Assembly: GCF_001971725.1 (NCBI RefSeq)
Contig: NZ_CP019388.1
Span: forward strand, 2,932,501-2,996,500
DNA: 64,000 nucleotides
Origin: Winogradskyella sp. J14-2
GTDB lineage: Bacteria; Bacteroidota; Bacteroidia; Flavobacteriales; Flavobacteriaceae
Direction: 5' to 3'
Within the stretch, counting starts at the first letter, position 1, and every line of letters begins with the position of its first letter. Below the pieces are notes generated by a model. That model searched no databases. It was not told the DNA's origin and saw only the letters and a program-made list of their open reading frames with translations. The translations under genes were made by a program, and so were the position numbers. Of the stretch, positions 59,696 to 64,000 are shown one piece after another.

Positions 59696-60590
59696 GCTGT
59701 ACTAGTTTTTTAATTCTATTGAAATCTTCTTCGGAATGAAAAGGGATTGTAATCTTGCCACTACCGTTTTTTCCGAGCTTTACATCAATTTTGTGACCAA
59801 AGTAATCTGAAAAATCTTTTATGCCTTTCTTTATGTGTTTAGGAACTTCAGTAGATATTTTTTCTGGTTTAGAGGTTTCTTCTTGGTTGTTCAAATTCTT
59901 AACAAGTTGTTCGGTAGCTCTCACAGAAAGTTTATTACTGATAATTTTTTCATAAACTTCGAGCTGGTCTACAGGACTTTCTATATTTACCATAGCTCTA
60001 CCATGACCCATTGAAATAAAGCCATCTCGCATTCCGGTTTGGATAATTGGATCTAGCTTTAGCAGACGTAAATAATTGGCAATAGTTGAGCGCTTTTTAC
60101 CTACGCGCTCACTCATTTGCTCTTGTGTAAGGTTAATTTCATCAATTAAACGTTGATACGACAACGCAATTTCAATGGGATCTAAATCCTGTCTTTGGAT
60201 ATTTTCAACTAGAGCCATCTCTAGAGACTCTTGGTCGTTAGCGATTCTTATGTAAGCAGGTATGGTCTCTAAACCAATAAGCTTCGATGCTCTAAAACGA
60301 CGTTCACCAGAAACTAACTGATAGTTGTTAAAGGCTAATTTTCTAACTGTAATTGGTTGAATAACACCTAACTCTCTAATTGATGATGCTAGTTCTCTAA
60401 GCGATTCTTCATTAAAATTGGTTCTTGGTTGAAATGGGTTAACCTCTATACTATCAATATCAAGCTCAACAATATTACCTACAACCTTGTCTGCGTTTTT
60501 GTCCTCTGCAGATTTTATATCATTGTCAGGGTCTTTTAGTAAAGCAGATAGCCCACGACCTAACGCCTGTTTTTTAGTTGCCTTCGCCAT
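59685..60590 (-). CDS. parB: ParB chromosome-partitioning CTPase/DNA-binding protein
   Basis: 301 residues. 'IEVNPFQPRTNFNEESL' and 'YQLVSGERRFRASKLIG' (CTP-binding boxes), a central HTH ('LTQEQMSERVGKKRSTIANYL') and a C-terminal dimer domain. ParB spreads from parS sites and loads SMC. Coupled to parA by a TAATG overlap. No parS consensus site was seen in the window. Confidence 0.95.
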   Translation of the reverse strand: MAKATKKQALGRGLSALLKDPDNDIKSAEDKNADKVVGNIVELDIDSIEVNPFQPRTNFNEESLRELASSIRELGVIQPITVRKLAFNNYQLVSGERRFRASKLIGLETIPAYIRIANDQESLEMALVENIQRQDLDPIEIALSYQRLIDEINLTQEQMSERVGKKRSTIANYLRLLKLDPIIQTGMRDGFISMGHGRAMVNIESPVDQLEVYEKIISNKLSVRATEQLVKNLNNQEETSKPEKISTEVPKHIKKGIKDFSDYFGHKIDVKLGKNGSGKITIPFHSEEDFNRIKKLVQRAK

Positions 60591-61357
60591 TATAATTCAT
60601 TTTTCTTTATGAGCTCTTTTGCCAAATTTAAATAATTGGCAGCGCCTCTACTACTTACATCATAGTTAATAATACTTTCACCATAACTAGGTGCTTCGCC
60701 AAGTTTAACATTACGTTGTATAATGGTTTCAAACACCATGTCGCTAAAGTGTTTTTGTACTTCTTCTACTACCTGGTTAGATAAGCGTAAACGCGAATCG
60801 AACATGGTAAGCAGCATGCCTTCAATGTCTAACGCTTGGTTGTGTATTTTTTGTACACTTTTAATAGTATTTAACAGTTTTCCTAAACCTTCAAGCGCAA
60901 AATATTCGCATTGAATAGGAATAATCACAGAATCGGAAGCTGTAAGGGCATTCAAAGTTAATAAACCGAGAGAAGGAGCGCAGTCTATTAAAATATAATC
61001 GTATTCAGATTTTAAATCTAATATTGCTTTTTTAAGCATGTATTCGCGCTCATCTTTATCAACAAGTTCTATCTCTATAGCCACAAGATCTATATGTGCA
61101 GGAATAACATCGACGTTGGGTGCATTTGAAGCGATAACGGCTTCTTTAGCAGTCTTGGTGTGTTCTAAAACCTGATACGATCCCAGCTCTACAGTATCTA
61201 CATCGATACCTAAACCTGAGCTTGCATTAGCCTGTGGATCTGCGTCTATAAGTAGGACTCTCTTCTCTAATGCACCCAAAGAAGCTGCTAAGTTTACTGA
61301 GGTGGTCGTTTTTCCAACACCACCTTTTTGATTAGCAATAGCAATGATTTTACCCAT
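60590..61357 (-). CDS. parA: ParA chromosome-partitioning ATPase
   Basis: 255 residues. Deviant Walker A 'ANQKGGVGKTTTSVNLAA' at about residues 8-25, 'LLIDADPQANASSGLG', and 'DYILIDCAPSLGLLTLNAL'. Soj/ParA ATPases form a nucleoid-bound gradient moving ParB-parS. It is the first gene of the parA-parB-DUF5683-dapB-lepB run, read from the divergent region shared with the M16 peptidase gene. Confidence 0.95.
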   Translation of the reverse strand: MGKIIAIANQKGGVGKTTTSVNLAASLGALEKRVLLIDADPQANASSGLGIDVDTVELGSYQVLEHTKTAKEAVIASNAPNVDVIPAHIDLVAIEIELVDKDEREYMLKKAILDLKSEYDYILIDCAPSLGLLTLNALTASDSVIIPIQCEYFALEGLGKLLNTIKSVQKIHNQALDIEGMLLTMFDSRLRLSNQVVEEVQKHFSDMVFETIIQRNVKLGEAPSYGESIINYDVSSRGAANYLNLAKELIKKNEL

Positions 61358-61592
61358 TAAATGATTTGGTTTATTAAGGGTTTAAAAATACAATTTATTA
61401 TGGGTTTTGAAAATTGAAGTTGTTAACAGTTTAGCTTTTTATTAGACCGTAATATTTTTAAACGGTTTTACGTTATAAATTAAGTCAGTTTTAGCCGCGC
61501 TAAATTCTGATGTAGCTTAATTGTCAGTTTTTTAACAAAGTTTTAGAATCTTAATATTTAACTTTAGCTCAACCAATAAATTAATCAAAAAC

Positions 61593-64000
61593 ATGAAAAC
61601 TAATTTTCGCACTACATTAGTGCTGGCTATTGCTTTACTCTTTTCTATTGTTGTAGAAGCACAGCCTAGGCAGACAGCCTCAGTAGAAGGTATTACTGAG
61701 TACAAATTGGATAATGGACTTAAAGTCTTATTGTTTCCAGATAATTCTTCACAAACTATTACAGTTAATATTACCTATAAAGTAGGGTCGAGACACGAAG
61801 GTTATGGGGAAAAAGGTATGGCTCATTTATTAGAGCATTTAGTATTTAAAGGCACACCTAATCATCCTGATATTCCAAAGGAATTAACTGCTCGTGGTGC
61901 AAGACCCAATGGTACCACCTGGTATGATCGTACCAATTATTTTGAAACATTTAATGCCACAGAAGACAATTTAGACTGGGCTTTAGATCTGGAGGCTGAT
62001 CGTATGGTAAACTCTTACATCGCCAAAAAAGATTTAGACTCCGAGTTTTCGGTTGTTAGAAATGAGTTTGAATCTGGTGAAAACTCACCAACTAGTGTCT
62101 TAATGCAAAAAGTAATTAGTTCTGCTTTTTTATGGCACAATTACGGACAATCTACTATTGGCAATAAGTCTGATATTGAGCGTGTACCAATTGAAAACCT
62201 AAAAGCATTCTATAAAAAGTATTACCGACCAGATAATGCTGTGTTAATGGTAACAGGTAAATTTGATAAGGATAAAACGCTTGCTTTAATTGAAAAGAAG
62301 TTTGGCGGAATAAAAAATCCTGATATTCCTTTAAGAGACGTTCCAACTATAGAACCTCCGCAAGATGGTGAAAAGCGCGTAGAATTAAGTAGAGTGGGAG
62401 ATTTGCAGTTGGTATCTGCACTGTATCACACACCAGCAGGTTCGCATGTAGATTATGCACCATTAGCGCTTGTAGAAAATATTCTAACCGATCAACCTTC
62501 TGGACGTTTGTACAAAGCGTTGGTAGAGAGTAATAAGGCATCTTCAATATGGAGTTTTTCGCCATTTACCAAGGAACCTGGTTTTATGTACTTTAATGTT
62601 GATGTGCCTTCTGATAAGTCTTTAGCTGAGGCTGAGTCTACATTATTAGAGATTTTTGATGGACTACGCGAAAATCCAATTACAGAGGAAGAATTAAAGC
62701 GTGCTAAAGCCAACTTAGGTAAGCAAATGGACCAAATGATGCGTAACTCTTCATTTTTAGGAACTTATACAAGTGAATTTATTGGTGCAGGAGACTGGAG
62801 GTTAATGTTTATTCATAGAGATCGTGTAGAGGCTGCAACGCTAGAGCAAGTCAACGAAGTGTTAAATAATTATTTTATAAAAACAAATAGAACAGTCGGC
62901 AATTTTGTGCCAACAAAACAACCAATGCGTATCGAAATTCCTCACACAGAAGGTCTGGAGGAATTGGTGTCTAGTTATAAAGGTAAGGAGGCCATGAGTG
63001 TCGGTGAGGCTTTTGATGTGTCTTACGCAAACATTCAAGACCGCTTAGAAACGGGTACCATTGGAAAAACTGGTATTGAATACGGCTTTATTAAAAAGGA
63101 TAATAGAGGTGAAACTGTTAATGTCAATTTTACCTTTAGAAATGGTAGTGTTAATGATTTAATGAACAAAGGAAGCGTTGCAAATTATACAGCAAGAATG
63201 CTCAATAAAGGCACAAAAACAAAATCTAGACAAGATATTGAAGATAAGTTAAGTGAACTTAAATCTAGCGTGTATTTCAGTGGTAGCAATGGCAGAACTT
63301 ATGCTTACGTCACTTCCACTAAAGAACATTTAATGGAAACTCTAGATTTAATGACTGAGATGTTAAAATCGCCATCATTTAGTCAAGAGGAATTAGATAA
63401 ACTTAAGACTCAGGATATCGCTAACATTGAACGTAACAAAACCGAACCACAATATTTGGTGCAAAAGCGTTTGGGTGAAATTAATCAGACGTATCCTAAA
63501 GGACATCCGTTGTACAACATGTCTATGGAAGAAGAACTAGCAGCGATCAATGACGTGACGGTTGAAGCAATGCAAGCGTATTATGATGATTTCTACGGAA
63601 TTTCGAACAACGCGACATTAGTAGCTATTGGTAATATTGATGAAGAAGCTCTAAAAGGATATTTTGAAACTGCGTACGCTGATTTTAAATCAGATTTGCC
63701 GTATTCTGAAATTAAAGATCCTTACAGAGCCAATAATCCAGCAAACGAACAAATAAAAACTCCAGACAAAAAGAATGCCTTCACGTTGGGGTTCTTAAAC
63801 TTTGAATGTAGCCAGTATGATGACGATTATGCAGCTTTACAAGTAGCTGGCTCTGTGTTTGGTGGTGGTTTTTTAAACTCTCGTATAGCAACGAGATTAC
63901 GTCAGCAAGATGGTGTAAGCTATGGTGCAGGAGGTGGAGTTAATGTAGATAGCGATAAAGATGATAAAAATTCTGGAATGTACATTTATGCGATTTATGC
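61593..64000 (+). CDS. M16 family zinc metallopeptidase (runs off right edge)
   Basis: Open from ATG 61593 to the window end, about 800 codons without a stop. It starts with a signal peptide ('TLVLAIALLFSIVVEAQ'). The N-terminal M16 domain has the inverted zinc motif HLLEH at residues 78-82, and a downstream Glu is supplied by 'VRNEFESGEN'. A second, inactive-type M16 domain lies in the rest ('LNFECSQYDDDYAALQVAGS', 'GFLNSRIATRLRQQDGVSYG'). Likely a periplasmic peptidase like those in Bacteroidota. It is divergent from parA over a 235-base gap in which I found only an ACCGT-ACGGT inverted repeat (61446-61466). Confidence 0.9.
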   Translation, partial: MKTNFRTTLVLAIALLFSIVVEAQPRQTASVEGITEYKLDNGLKVLLFPDNSSQTITVNITYKVGSRHEGYGEKGMAHLLEHLVFKGTPNHPDIPKELTARGARPNGTTWYDRTNYFETFNATEDNLDWALDLEADRMVNSYIAKKDLDSEFSVVRNEFESGENSPTSVLMQKVISSAFLWHNYGQSTIGNKSDIERVPIENLKAFYKKYYRPDNAVLMVTGKFDKDKTLALIEKKFGGIKNPDIPLRDVPTIEPPQDGEKRVELSRVGDLQLVSALYHTPAGSHVDYAPLALVENILTDQPSGRLYKALVESNKASSIWSFSPFTKEPGFMYFNVDVPSDKSLAEAESTLLEIFDGLRENPITEEELKRAKANLGKQMDQMMRNSSFLGTYTSEFIGAGDWRLMFIHRDRVEAATLEQVNEVLNNYFIKTNRTVGNFVPTKQPMRIEIPHTEGLEELVSSYKGKEAMSVGEAFDVSYANIQDRLETGTIGKTGIEYGFIKKDNRGETVNVNFTFRNGSVNDLMNKGSVANYTARMLNKGTKTKSRQDIEDKLSELKSSVYFSGSNGRTYAYVTSTKEHLMETLDLMTEMLKSPSFSQEELDKLKTQDIANIERNKTEPQYLVQKRLGEINQTYPKGHPLYNMSMEEELAAINDVTVEAMQAYYDDFYGISNNATLVAIGNIDEEALKGYFETAYADFKSDLPYSEIKDPYRANNPANEQIKTPDKKNAFTLGFLNFECSQYDDDYAALQVAGSVFGGGFLNSRIATRLRQQDGVSYGAGGGVNVDSDKDDKNSGMYIYAIY

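Noticed and set aside
61446..61466. ACCGT-ACGGT inverted repeat between parA and the M16 gene as an operator
   Set aside because: Only 5-base arms, with no supporting second site; too weak to list as a regulatory feature.
59685..61600. parS site near parAB
   Set aside because: I looked for a TGTTTCACGTGAAACA-like palindrome and saw none in or around these genes; a full genome search would be needed.
1..64000. tRNA or rRNA genes
   Set aside because: No cloverleaf with the typical T-loop and acceptor end, and no rRNA-like stretches, were recognised by eye.

Overview
The window is AT-rich, gene-dense bacterial chromosome from a member of the Bacteroidota, almost certainly family Flavobacteriaceae. 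The evidence is lineage-typical genes (a type IX secretion sorting domain, GldI, DUF3810, DUF4331, DUF5683 and DUF6122 families, 2TM-domain proteins with a LytTR system, a cyclophilin-FKBP fusion) and promoters of the TTG-N19-TAnnTTTG type (a full match before ndk). No rRNA, tRNA, CRISPR array, insertion sequence or prophage was seen. Genus cannot be set from the sequence alone.

Layout. 1-15.5 kb is almost all minus strand: a DUF349 protein (cut by the window edge); a TPR/DUF368/DUF368/aroE operon; a fur-purA-lipoprotein-OstA-aminotransferase operon; a RelA/SpoT gene broken by a frameshift; a small lipoprotein; an M48 protease; and a SpoU methyltransferase. 15.6-31 kb holds a large secreted T9SS repeat protein, a DUF6503-like lipoprotein, two amidohydrolases, a DUF3810 protease-like protein, pepD, and the nrnA-gldI-PPIase operon divergent from ndk. 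32-37.6 kb is a plus-strand signalling locus: DUF2141 protein, TPR-like protein, LytS-type histidine kinase fused to a 2TM domain, three small 2TM proteins, an amidohydrolase and a LytTR response regulator. 37.6-44 kb has a LETM1-like protein, two DUF4331 proteins, a TPR lipoprotein and a TonB-dependent receptor. 44-49 kb (minus) has a small membrane protein, a penicillin acylase-family hydrolase, a CIA30 protein, a DUF721/DciA-like protein, a lipocalin-like lipoprotein and recF. 49-56 kb (plus) is TPR protein-ribH-two small membrane proteins-mutL-rhomboid-rhomboid-EEP. 56-61 kb (minus) is DUF6122, WbqC, lepB, dapB, DUF5683, parB and parA. An M16 peptidase runs off the right edge.

Genes that work together: ParA/ParB in chromosome segregation; Fur, with a promoter in front of its purA operon; the histidine kinase, LytTR regulator and 2TM proteins as a probable envelope-sensing module; GldI and the fusion PPIase in envelope protein folding; the two DUF4331 proteins, TPR lipoprotein and TonB receptor as a probable outer-membrane uptake unit.

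The most notable observations are three apparent coding lesions: a 2-base deletion splitting the (p)ppGpp synthetase/hydrolase at about 11494; an in-frame TAA separating a signal-peptide-like leader from the CIA30 protein at 47195-47197; and a possible 56-residue gene at 31947-32117 that becomes continuous only if two homopolymer indels are corrected. Intergenic spaces also carry several families of short palindromic elements, including a cloverleaf-like nested inverted repeat at 14566-14672. The only stretch above about 300 bases without an intact gene is 31836-32143, which holds that putative remnant.
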